Assembly: GCA_911728435.2 (NCBI GenBank)
Contig: OU452211.1
Coordinates: 2,914,001-2,978,000 of the forward strand
Direction: 5' to 3'
Length of the DNA: 64,000 nucleotides
Source of the DNA: Apoderus coryli
Lineage: Eukaryota > Arthropoda > Insecta > Coleoptera > Attelabidae
Below are positions 12,201 through 24,700 of the stretch, piece after piece (position 1 is the stretch's first letter; every line of letters starts with the position of its first letter). A program made the translations under genes and the position numbers. The notes beneath the pieces are model-generated. The model was not told where the DNA came from, did no database searches, and saw only the letters and a list, made by a program, of their open reading frames with translations.

Positions 12201-13039
12201 TTTGTGGTAAACTGAAGTAATGTTTCTAATATTATTTGGAAATTCACTTTGGAACTTGCGCATTGGGTGTGTGCTTACTTGTAGCATCAAAGCAAAAATT
12301 GGTGCGGCATTGTCAAATTGTTATGGTTTTATTAAAAATATAAAAAAATCAGATATTTTATAATATAAAGTCCCAGATAAGTTTATATGGGATAAAGTAA
12401 TGTAACAATATTTGTGACTACTTTATTTTACAAAATATAATTATTTTCTTACCCACTTTTATTTTGCGTTATAATATAAAAAGAATGAAATGCAACGCCG
12501 CATTAGGATTGTTTTATCCTATATGTAACCGCCGTCATAATTTTTAAATTTTATCATGTGAGCCGATCAGATTCTGAAATTATTGTTGACATTTTAACTC
12601 AATGTTCAGTGATTTTAATTAATAAATTTAATTACGGTTTGCCTCTTGCAGGAAGGAAGCAGATGTCTGGAAGGAAGGCGTTTTCTCCTACACCTCAACT
12701 CAGCTAAACTGATGGGCCACTCAGGTCACTTGTGACCAGAGTCTCTATAACAGCCCAACACTAATCTCAATGACATTACAACATAATGTCATTGACTAAT
12801 CCAAACAAATTTAGTGAGGTTACCTATATTATGCAATAAAACTGAGAGTCTCTTTATATGATATAATATGATAATTTGGACTGAAAATTATCGACGACTG
12901 CATCAAATTCATATATCGAAGATCTCTATTTGAACCATAACCAAACTTTTTTGTGATTCCAATATTTAGATTTTTAGATTATTTAAAATCAAACAAACTG
13001 CTTTTCTAGACGGTGTACTGTATTCTGTTAATAAATATT
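12201..13039. promoter_or_regulatory. 839-bp shared 5' region between Nelf-A and Tfb4
   Basis: The two genes are transcribed away from each other across this interval, so it probably contains both promoters (inference from layout). No TATA box or initiator was convincingly assigned. A perfect hairpin lies at 12769-12793. A G/A-rich GGAAGGAAG stretch near 12651-12685 stands out from the AT-rich background. Confidence 0.5.
12769..12793. other. perfect 10-bp hairpin in the divergent promoter region
   Basis: AATGACATTA (12769-12778) and TAATGTCATT (12784-12793) are exact inverted copies around a 5-base loop. It could be a binding-site palindrome or a transposon footprint. Nothing else supports a function. 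Confidence 0.6.
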
Positions 13040-14235
13040 ATGGAACCTCCAACAGAGAAAGAACTGGATACAATTAAAACCACTGATGAGACCAGTCTTT
13101 TAGTAATTATACTCGATACAAATCCAGCACAAAAACTACTACGTGAAAACTCCCATCTACTATCTCATTGTATAGATTCACTAATAGCGTTTGCAAATTC
13201 GCATTTAATGCAAAAACCGCAAAATAAACTAGCTATGTTGGTGTGCCATTCGAAAACAAGGTTAATTTTATAGCAAGGTATTTAGTAATTAATTTTTGAT
13301 TACCTACTGATTTTTGTGTATAGCAAGTTCATTTATCCTGGAGCTGGAAAACCATTATATATTCGACAAATTGATGGACAGTACGAGGCATTTACGCTCG
13401 TCGAAAAAACTATCAAGCAGAATATTGCGAAACTATTAGCCTCAGAACATTCGAATACCATGACAGAATCGCTGCTAGCAGGTGCTATTTCTATGGCTCT
13501 GTGTTATATCGCACGAATCCAGAGAACTAAGCCACCAGGTGCTAAGGTGTGTCTTTTCCGGAACTACTTCTCTTAGTTTAGGTGACTGTTTTTTTTTTTA
13601 GATAAATAGTCGTATTCTTGTGGTTACGGGCAGTGGAGATTCCGCCTCACAATACATGAATTATATGAATGTATTTTTTACTGCCCAAAAGCAAAACGTA
13701 ATCCTTGATGTATGTGCTTTAGATCAACATTTGAGTTTACTACAACAGGGCTGTGACATTACTAATGGATTGTATTTAAAAATTCCACAAATACAAGGGT
13801 TGTTACAATATTTACTTGTAAGTGTGGTGGTTTATTTAATTGTAATTAGGTAAACATATAATTATTTTGTTTAGTGGGTGTTTCTACCAGAGCCTCCGTT
13901 GAGGGAGAAGTTAGTGCTTCCACCACCTGCAAAAGTTGATTATAGGGCTGCGTGTTTTTGTCATAGGGAGCTAATTGATATTGGTTATGTATGTTCAGTA
14001 TGTCTTTCAAGTGAGTGCTGCTTTTTTAGATTGTTTTTATACAAAAATCCTTATTTATATGTGTTTCAGTATTTTGCAAATTCAGTCCAATATGCACTAC
14101 TTGTCAGTGAGTATTATATTTAATTCATCGTATATTTTGATGTAAATGCAATACTTTTTTTATAATTTCAGTACTGTCTTCAAGATTCCTGGACCATTGA
14201 CTGGAAAACTAAAGAAGAAAAAGTTGAAAATTTAG
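13040..14235 (+). CDS. Tfb4: TFIIH core subunit p34 (Tfb4/GTF2H3), complete, 6 exons
   Basis: Tfb4 is a core TFIIH subunit that contacts p44 and is needed for transcription initiation and nucleotide-excision repair in the nucleus. Exons: 13040-13260, 13324-13546, 13602-13817, 13875-14010, 14070-14106, 14172-14235. They join to 298 residues, close to the usual ~300. The N-terminal von Willebrand A-like domain shows [18 protein letters not shown] and ILVVTGSGD. The C-terminal C4 zinc finger shows [19 protein letters not shown] then [11 protein letters not shown]. The protein ends in a Lys-rich tail KLKKKKLKI. An upstream in-frame ATG (13013) would add residues not conserved in the family, so the start at 13040 is preferred. 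AATAAA follows at 14273. Confidence 0.95.
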
Positions 14236-14272
14236 TTTTATTATTTATTACACGTAAAAGTTAAGAAATTTT

Positions 14273-14278
14273 AATAAA
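14273..14278 (+). terminator. candidate poly(A) signal of Tfb4
   Basis: AATAAA lies 38 bp after the stop codon, in an AT-rich context. Confidence 0.6.
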
Positions 14279-15704
14279 ATATTAATTATTTATGCCTTTT
14301 TTTACTATCCTAACCTTTTGGTGTATGTATGTATGTATTTGCTTTTCTTTATTGGCCGCAGCTAGGGATGGGCAGAAATAAAGGAACTAACAGATTAAAT
14401 GTTCTAAGTTCTTACTTTATTATTTGTTGAAATCTGGCAATGTAGGTTGCCCAACATTTTTCTCATAAAGAAGAAACATGCATAAGTCTGACTTCGACAA
14501 AGTATTTTGTGTTGCCTATCATCAAATATTTACAATTCCAAACAATTTAAGCGTTTATCGAAAGCAAATTTACTGTATCATTTTAGTCAACAATAATAAA
14601 CAAAATTTGCTTATAATAAATGCAAAAATGCTTTCCTGATTTCAAGTATAATAGCATTGTCTAAGACAATGATAATAGGAAATTACTGGTTGCCTATACC
14701 TTTTCAATAAGTTCAACGGCAACAGTGTATTGTTGACATGAATGTTGTATTATAGTTCTTGTTTGACATAACAGTATACAGTAGGGTTTTTCTATTTTTC
14801 TTGCAGAAAATTTCTGATTATCGCTGATTATTGGTAATTCTGATTGCAAACCTCAAAAAGGAAAAATTTTGTACATAGAAAATTTTACACATGTGGGTAT
14901 TTTAACTTATAGCACAATTAAAAGCCTTTAATAATTACGTTGATGCTTAATAATTGTCTTTTGAATAATATTGTTGTGTGCTGTGTAATATTACATGTTG
15001 GTGCTAAGTGTTAAAAAAACTACAAGAACATAATAATAATAGTAGTGTTACACCCCGTTTTAAGATTAATTTGATATACCTAATTAAGCAAAAGTTATAA
15101 AATAAGAATCAGTGTTAGTGCGGTAGATACTATGTAATAATTTCACATTAAATGTGCCTAATTAAACTCAAGTAAGTACCTATTAGGTGGTTTATGATTT
15201 CCCTGGCAATAGGCCAGGTTTTTTTCTTTTCTTCATGTGCACACCCACTGAAACTAAACACCTGCTTATAAAATGCAATTAATACGAGCTACTGATGCAT
15301 TTGTCGTATACGATATTTTAGCAACTATTAAGCAAACGTATACCTACTTAATTAAAAAAATTGTCTTTAAGTATGTAAGTAACGTGAACCTTTTAATTTT
15401 GTAACTAATTTTTAAATAGACTATCTATTTTGGTTACATCGGTATGTCGTGAAAATGTATTTATTTCTGAACTAAATAGGTAATTCAAATACCGACACTT
15501 TGTTTTGTTAGGTATTTTTCCAACGAAAGCTTTTCAAATATTTACCTAGTCTGCTACTTACTGAGTTTTAGAGCTAGGCATGTACCTAGCAACACATGGG
15601 AAGCACTATAATCTATATTATATTTATAGTCATTTAGTTGTCTATAATGGGGCTATTATGTGTGTTATATGTCTTTATAGGTGTGTTGGCGCTCGGTGTA
15701 CCCC
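14279..15704. other. intergenic and probable LRRFIP 5' flank
   Basis: This is AT-rich DNA with a short GTAT microsatellite near 14325. Just before 15705 it becomes GC-rich. A possible splice acceptor (GTCTTTATAG, ending 15680) suggests a non-coding 5' exon further upstream, which I could not place. No other gene was seen. Confidence 0.5.
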
Positions 15705-18700
15705 ATGGACGGCTCCGGGGGGCGTAGGCGGCTCGCCTCGAAGTCCTCGGCGGAGGATCAAGCCCTTGACCAGATAGCCAAAGAGGTAATACTTAATTCT
15801 TATGTATTTACGTTGCAATTATTATTATTTCTATTCGTTTAAAAGAAAGTTTAGGCTAGGTATTTGGGAATATTTTATTTAAAATTTTTGTCTGTGAGTG
15901 TACCTATCTATTTATCGGTATCTATTGACAGGAAATGAAAAACTACTTAGCAGGACTAGGTACCTAGTTAAATAAGTAAAGGCTAGGCCTGTGATAGACA
16001 GATTTGTTAGCCATTTGCGTACTTGACCAGACTCTAATAATTAAAATGGTAGGTACCTACCTAACTATCTAAAGATATAATTTATTGTTTACCATGATAA
16101 TTAACAACACTAGTGTTCAGAATGTTGGGTAGGTACCGAAAAATTAATATTTACCTAAGCATATTTGACAGATTCAAGATAAATATACAATACATTGGAA
16201 TGCCACGTTGCCTATTAGAAAAACAAATAAAACGAGTTAAAGGTTTGTTTTATTACTGCCTACTACAGTACAAGGGCCGTTTGTGGTGCACTTCTTCCTG
16301 TAAAGGTTTCAATAGCTCTGACTAGTGATACTTTTACCCTTCTGAAGGTCAGTTTCGAATTCGCAAACTTATGATTACGAAGAGTAAACGTTAACACATA
16401 TTATGCCAACAGGCATGCCATGATTGGTTTTTTAAAATTGTCATTAAATGCAGACGCCCAGAATCTAAACGGTGACGACGTGTCAACTTATGTCATTTAA
16501 AAACAATTCTGCCAGATTTAGTTCATGTGAACTAATGATGATTAAGCTTGATCTAAGTGTGATTATATGAATTTTAAATATACATTTTGATAATTTTATC
16601 TCCATCCGTACCTAACTTTGTTGAAAATATGTAACTATTAATCATTGTAGAATAATATTTTAAAATCTTAAAGATAAGACAGAACAAATCGAATATTATA
16701 AACAACTGAGCAGTTTTTAGAGTTTTATTTTATATAGTCAGTTAAAACTTAACTTGTTTAGTTTCTTAGAGGATAATTCCTATATAATTTAGAATAATTG
16801 AACGATTACACATTTTTTATTAAGTATATGGCGAAGTTTCTTACCGCAGTTCAGAACTAACGTTTAAATCTGGTTTGAAATTGTCCTCCTCACGAATTCG
16901 TACAGATAAATATTAAATATTATTGTAAAACTGCGAACAAGACAGCATAGAGCGTTAATGGAAACCAAACAAGGACTTACACATACAACATTGAAATAGT
17001 AAAGATTTGAATATTTTGTAAATCAAAATAGTATCAAATAGTACTAGAGTACAATTTATTGTTTCTGATTCCGATTAAAGAAAATCTGGAAATATAGACA
17101 AAAACATGTGCGACATATTTTACAAATCTGGTCATGGTCGTCTGCGACATTATTTGAGCCTACATTAATGTTTCCAAGTAGAAATTTTTGGGGGAATGAA
17201 CTCTCCCGGTGATGTCTCTTGCTCTTATGTATACTAAGCTAGGAGTCGTTCATCGCATGTAGTAAAATATATTATTATAGGTAGGTAGGTATAATATGCT
17301 TTTTCTAAAATAAGGGGCTCCCGAGGTATTTATGTACTTTATGAAATTTAGTTCCTGAATGGATTCTGCACGCGTTTGATCGTCTGTCATCGTCGCGGAT
17401 TTTGTTTAATGAATTGTTGACGCGTTGAAAGTTTTTTTTTTTAATTGTTAGTAAATGCACAGGGTATAATTTATATTTTTGACAAAATCCTCTTCAGGTT
17501 GTTATGTTTTTTGGATATTGTTATAAAAGGAAAACATTATTATTCACTCACCATCGGTATCGGTTTTGAGGTTATAGTTTGACCACGTGTGTTTTAAATT
17601 ATGTTAGATAGTATTTAATTATTTAGCGTAATAATTCAGTATTAAAAATGAAATTTTGACAATTATTGTAACACCCAGTGTAATATTGAAAATTCTGAAC
17701 ACTTTTAAACGGAAAAATCGTGGTGAACAAGTATAACACTGATGATGATCATAAATTAGTCGAAACATATCTGCAATATAGTTAAAGCCAATTTCCATGG
17801 GTTTTTTTTATAACAATATTGGCAATTGTGGGATCAAAAAAATAAAAACAAATCAAAATTCAGTAAGTTAAAGTTACTCAGGTTAAACGTGTTTTTACTA
17901 GTAAATACCTGGTACCTACCTATGAATGTCTAGAATTATTTTGATTTTTGATCCCGTTACAAATATCCATTTGTTTTCTATTTAATGTAGGTACCTTGGT
18001 AACCAAAACTACATAAATACGTTATCGTGATAATAGTTCCGTTAAAATCTACTAAATATTTAGGTACAGAGTCACATGGTTGTGTTCTGTGTTAATTGCG
18101 TGTTATTTACTCGAAATTGCATAACATTATTCACAAGGGAAAGTACCTACCTGTAGTGATATTATGGTGGTTGTACCGTGTCGTTTAGTGTCGTTGTATC
18201 GATGGCATTATCCGCAAAAATCGCCATCGATTTCAGATTGTCTTGACGATTCGACGAATAATAATAGTGTTGTTGCCATTACCACTGTGTTTATATGTAA
18301 GAAAAAAGTAAGTATCTACACTGGGCATTCAAAAACAGGAAGTCATTTTATACCGGATATGTAAGATTTTCCTGTGTTTTTTTTTACATAATCTATTTTT
18401 GAATGGAAATATATACTTACCTACCTAAAATGACACTAATTATGCATGACTTTTAAATAAAAACTTATTTTTAATTCAAAAAATCTATCAAAGTTTCAAA
18501 ATTGTACTCTCTTATACAGGGTGTCTGAAAAGTAAGTTTATATGTGATCATAGGCGTAACCAAGAAGGAGGAGTTTAAAAAGACATTGCGAATTATTTTA
18601 AAATTCAATAGAAATTAACTATAATTCTGATTTGTATTTAAAAATAATTTGATTCCTATCTGAGGTGGCTTGAAAAGGCCTCTGAAGCTATCTCGGCATC

Positions 18701-21700
18701 CAAGCAAGCAATGGACATTTATACCCTCTCTTCATATATAGACTTTGTTTTGTGACACCTTATAAGGGTACTTTTCAGGAAACATTGTTGAAGATGACTC
18801 ATATTCTCTCTATCTTCAAATCCACATAATTGCGTTGTGTCCTCAAATTGAGTCACTACAGTGATACCCGTATCCATCAATTTAAGTATTGACTGCCCTT
18901 CGTAGTTAATATTTATTTTAACGAAAAAGTATTCTAATGTGTTTTTTTTTTTGACTTTTATTAAAATGAAAACAAGTTATACCTACTACTTATGTCCATA
19001 TTTATATATATAAAGATGATATAATAATCTATGTCTGAGTCATACATTTTCGCAGTTTATAGATGTTTTACCATTTAAATTAACCACAAAAGTGCTTGTG
19101 GTTTTTATAAATAATTTGAGATAAAATGATAACTTTATCATTTCATACCTACTTTATCTTGGCACCAAACATTGCGTTGAATATTCTACCTTTTGAATTT
19201 TATAGCCACAACTATTTGTTTGTAGATGTGGGTATACAGTATATCTTTGAACTCCTCCAAAAATGTATTAGGTACCTATCTAGGTATGTGCAGAATTTAG
19301 GTGTGTCTTATACAATTAACTAATTAGGTACTTCGTTATTTAGTGATAGTGTGGAATGAATTATCATCGTCTTTTGAGTGTTTTCATGGCAGTTTCTTAA
19401 ATACAAACTAAAAGGAATACCTAGGTATATACAACTGTTTCATTTTAGTGTAACGTTATGTGAAATTTGTTATTAACTCTTATCAGTTTATTTGTAACCA
19501 CGCATAAGTACTAATGGTAGTTACTGCTGATAAATGTAAATATTAATTAAAACGTAAATGATAGCAGTATTACAATCCGTAAAACAATGTCTGGTAATAG
19601 TGAAAATATAAAAAAAGTTGATGATGATTTTTCATTGGCACTTAATGAACATTGTGAAGTTAATAACAACAACAATGACTGTGAGATGTTTGAAATTGAC
19701 GGGGCAACATTGTCGGAATCTTCAACAGATCTTCTTGACAATCATATTATTACTGACCTTGACGATGAAAGTGATGTCATTAATAAATTCATGAATAGCA
19801 GTGTAAACGAAGTAAGTGTTTTATTTGGAATGGAATGTACAAAATGTTTAAAAATAATGATTTATATTCAAGGTATACTGACTGAATGACGAATCATATC
19901 TGTGTCCTTATTGCTAATTTTACTAGGTACATAGACATAGTTATGCAACCAAAAATTATTGTTTAAATGTCAAATAGTAATAACATTAAAATGTCTTGAA
20001 AGTGTAAGAGATAAATTGGCTAGGTACAACATCATTATTTATAAATTTTCGGCCTGATATATTTTGGTAAAATACAAATCAGTCTAATTGTGATCTTGTT
20101 TTACAGGCTGAAGCACGATTATGGGCAAAGCGTCAGGCGCGGGCAGAAGCCCGTGAAATACGTATGCGTGAGTTGGAGCGGCAACAAAAGGAACAGGAAG
20201 AAAATGCTGACAGACAGTTCGACATGCTGGTGGAGCCGACAGTACGCACGCCACGAAGTGCTGGGAGTACCAGTAGGTACCTGTCCAGTCGACGGAGTTC
20301 TGAAGACTCGTTGGAAGACGGAGGTAGTCTTCGAGATCTGCGGGTAAATAAAATTTTGGTAGAACAGATGAGGTTGCTGTTTGTTTATTTATTTTTAATT
20401 ACAGCTTATGTAACTAGTTAAAAAATATCTTGATACTAGTCCAATTCATTCATTATTCAATGATATTGAAATAATTATTTTTTCATTTGCTTTAGAAATA
20501 AATCATGCAAAACAATTGTATAATAAGATATTTCTACTTTCAGCATGAGCTCAAAGAAGTGGAAGACAAATTCCGGAAAGCTATGATAGCTAATGCTCAG
20601 TTAGATAATGATAAAGCTGCCCAAACCTATCAATTAGAGTTATTGAAAGATAGGTAAGTTTACACGTTTGCTTCTTAATCTCTATTAAGTATGCATTTCT
20701 TCATAGATTAGAAGAATTAGAAGAAGATCACTCCCAACTGAAGCGAGAACATCGTGAAAAATGTCGGGAACACGATCAGTTGAAACGATTGTGTGCTCAA
20801 TTAAAAGATGAATTGGCTGTGGCGAAATACGAATTGGATGAACGTGATCGATTAATAGCTGAGAAAGGTTTGGTTATTGTTAGTGAAGATGTGGAACCAG
20901 ATGAGGACGGTGATGCTCCGTTGCCTCAAAAGGCTTTAGTCAGTGTGGATACTGCTCATTTATTGGAATCTGCGGGTGATGGCAGTCTGGGTATGTACTG
21001 ATGTGACAAATATTCAAATTAGTATGTATGTACCTCCATAATATGCGGAGCTTTTGAAAATCGAAGCTAAAAATTTCTACTTTTGTTTGTTTGATCGCAC
21101 GTTATGGATTCGTTGCTGAATCTTGTGCACCTTTAGATGACGAATATAATTCAACAAAAAAGCTAATTTATAATATGTCTGTACTATATGTATATGGAGG
21201 CTATTAGTTTCATGATTTTTTTTTTAATTTCACATGAAATAGGTATGTGTTGTCATTTAATAAGTAGTTTTAAAAAAAATCTGTCTGTCTGTATCCACGA
21301 TAACTCAAAAACCACTTAGCATCCTTTAACCCCAACTAGATACTTTGATATCTCAAATAAAATAATTTTTTATTTGAACATATATAACTATATATAAGAA
21401 GAGTCTTACGAGAAAGGTGAATAACAAAAAGGTCACACTTCAATATGGAGAGCTATTGGTAGCTCGAGGGCAACAGTTTATTTTCTACAATTTTCTTACA
21501 GATGTACGACTGGCAAAGTTCGCAAAAGAAAAAAGCGATTTACAGGATCAAATTAGTCATTTGAGATTAGAACTAGAAGAAGAACGTAGTAAACGACGGA
21601 AATCTAGTGCTGGTAGTTTTTTAAATGGACCATCATCGGATTATGACATGGACGATTATCAAAGTATGTTTAATATTACCATATTTCTTCTGCACCGCGT

Positions 21701-24700
21701 TATAAGCATTTTTTATTTATTTGTTCTAGGGGAAGCTGGTAAACAGTTAGCCGATTATAAGTTCAGAGCTCAGAAAGCGGAACAGGACGTGGCAACGTTG
21801 CAGGCAACAGTTGCACGATTAGAAAGTCAAGTGATTCGGTATAAAACAGCTGCTGAAGTATCGGAACAGTCTGAGGAAGCACTGAAAGCTGAGAAGAGGA
21901 AATTGCAAAGAGAGGTAAGTAGAGTTCTTTTTTTGAATTTTCCGCTTTGGTCTATACCTACCATGAAACAGTGACAGACATATAGCGTTGAAATATAATA
22001 TGCATTTTTTGTTTAAATCTATTAAATTTCATAAAACGTGATGAAGCGGTAGATGGAGCTCTATTAGTTTGTTAATTTTATTTTTATTTCCAGGACTCGC
22101 ATAATTCCTTAACAGATATTTCTTCAACAGAGGAATCAGAAAGTTTATCCATGAGCTATTAATAATAACAAAATAAAATAAAAAGAAGCAACTTGGTAAT
22201 TTACTAAACAATCATTAGATAACAAGCTTGGGGTTTTCTTTGTCTCTGTTAGAATTTTTATTCCTGTTTGTATGTCTTGGATGATACCACTATGATTTGT
22301 CATTGTTATTATAACTTTGTTATTTATGTTAGGTTGGCAATTTAAATCAACAAATTGCGTTGGTGGAGGCATCAAATTTAGCTCTGAATGAACAGCACAA
22401 GCGGCTGCTTCAACGTCAATCACTTGGAGCCTTATAAATGTTTCAATAATTCTGTTTTATGTAAATATTATTGTTTTTCCTTTGCGAGTTCAGTTTTGTT
22501 TTCGTTTTGAATATTTTTTTAAACTTAGTTGTCCGTATAGGTTGTCCCAAAAATCAACGTCCGTCGAGGGATTATATCCATAAATAAGTTCATTTTCATC
22601 ACATTTATTGATATAAACATTAGATTATACAGACAAAGCGCACCTTCACAAATCTTTTTAGTAAGAACACAAAAATTGAGACACATACTTTGAAACCTCA
22701 TAAGTAAAGGGCGGAATATATGCAAAGTGCATATATTTGCATATTTTTTCAAATTTCATAAAAAATTGCATATTTCGGCAAAAATAAAATTTGTGTGCAT
22801 ATTTTTGCAGAAACTATTAGAACAGCATATCCCTTGGTGAACAAATTAATTTCAAATGTAAAGAAAGTGTTTTTGAAAGCACCTCTAAGAGTGCAGATCT
22901 ATAGAGAGAAATTGCCAGGAGTTAGTTTACCTCCAGTGTTAAATATTTAGTTAATAATAATAGTTTAGTCCCTGTATGTTAATGTATTGTTACATTGTTA
23001 TTGTGGGAATAGGAGAAAATGTCATGTCAGTTAAGATAAAAAAGTCAGTCATAAATAAAATATTTGCCAATATCCAATACGTCTTTAAAACATACTATAT
23101 TCAGACATAAAGGCTATACGACAGTCTTTTACATTGGTCCATTCGAGCTAACAACCGAGTCCTCTGGAGAAATAGTAAAATTACAAAAATTGTTAACAAC
23201 AGACAAGTTTGTGAAAATGGATAACATAGAACCATCAGATGCGAAGATATTAGAATCCTCCAGACAGGAGAAAAGTAAGCCAGTCAGTTCTATATCTTCA
23301 TTTCATGGTTTTCCTCTAATGCAAACTGTTGCTGAAGTTCATAATAATACTGATCTCACGTCATCAAAAAAGACACATAGTAAAGCAATATCTAAAGGTA
23401 ATTCCAAGCAGTCAGTAAAAAGTAGTGAATTACGAAGACGACAAAAAGCTTTAGAAGGCGAGAAGTTACGTCAAAAAATCGAAATTCAGAAAATCGAAAT
23501 TCAGAAAATAGAAAGTAAAATGGAAGCCCAGAAATTACAAGATCAACTCAAAATTTTGGAAATGGAAAATGAAATTGAAGAATTAGCCGACAACAGTGAT
23601 ATTGATTCATCAGTATGTACTCACAATCTAATTGATGATATAGAGAGCGTAACATCTATTCAGAAAACTAGTAAGTGGGTTGAAGAACTGAATTCGAACG
23701 AAGGACACTTGTCTAAGTCCAGAGAAATTGAAAATTCAGACATAAAGGTACTGTGTGATTCCATTTCAAAAGCTTTTAATACAATTTCAAACACCGCTGA
23801 TCAAAAAATAAACGACAAATTTATCACAAGACAAGTAGTCGAACGCGACTTTCCATACTTTGACGGAAATCCTGAAGAGTGGCCAGTTTTCATCAGTCAG
23901 TTTAACAGAATATCAGCTATGTGCGATTATTCTAATGAAGAAAAAATAGTTAAGTTGCAAAAATGTTTAAAAGGTCAAGCCAAACTTGCAGTTTCGGGAA
24001 TGATGTTGTCTCCGCAAAATGTTGATCTAGTTATAGACACATTGAAAATGCGTTTCGGACGTTCAGATATCATTATCAAGAAATTAATTTCCAAAATAAA
24101 GACCTATCCACAAATTAAAGAGTATCAACTTGAGTTGTTAATAAATTTTTCAAGCCATGTAAGTTCTCTGACAGCGACCATTAAATCTTTGGGTCAACCC
24201 GAACATCTGAAAAATCCGGAAGTATTAGAATGTTTGGTTCACAAAATTCCGGACACTCTGAAGCTTCGTTGGGGTGAAGAAATAAGAAGATGTTGTGAAA
24301 AAGTTGATCTAAGCATTTTCGCTGATTTTATTGTCGACATTGCTAAATCGGCATGCTATGTGAGTACACCTAAGTTTGACATACAAAGACCTCAAAAAAT
24401 CAAGCCATATGAATCCAGTTTTATTACAAGTGATATTGAAGACTTAATTTGTCCTTATTGTGATGGTAAAGGCCACAAGATTAGGGATTGTAGAAAATTA
24501 ACAAACGATGACGTAAAGACTAGATGGGAAATTGTTAGTAAAAAGAAGTTGTGTTTCTCCTGCCTCAGAAGCAAACACAGAACCGGAAATTGTAGATTAA
24601 AACGTTCCTGTAATGTAGATGGTTGTCGTCGTATGCATAATAAGTTACTTCACACTGAAAACCAAACATATGAAGTCAGAAGAGAACAGAACAATGGGGA

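Noticed and set aside
18164..18364. ATG frame MVVVPCRLVSLYRW... ending near a GTAAGA donor, considered as a third first exon of LRRFIP
   Set aside because: The donor at 18297 leaves phase 1, which would not join the phase-0 exon at 20107. No other partner exon was seen.
20090..20347. Overlapping frame across LRRFIP exon 2
   Set aside because: It is a shadow of the RAEAREIRMRELERQQKE frame, which matches the family and has correct splice phases.
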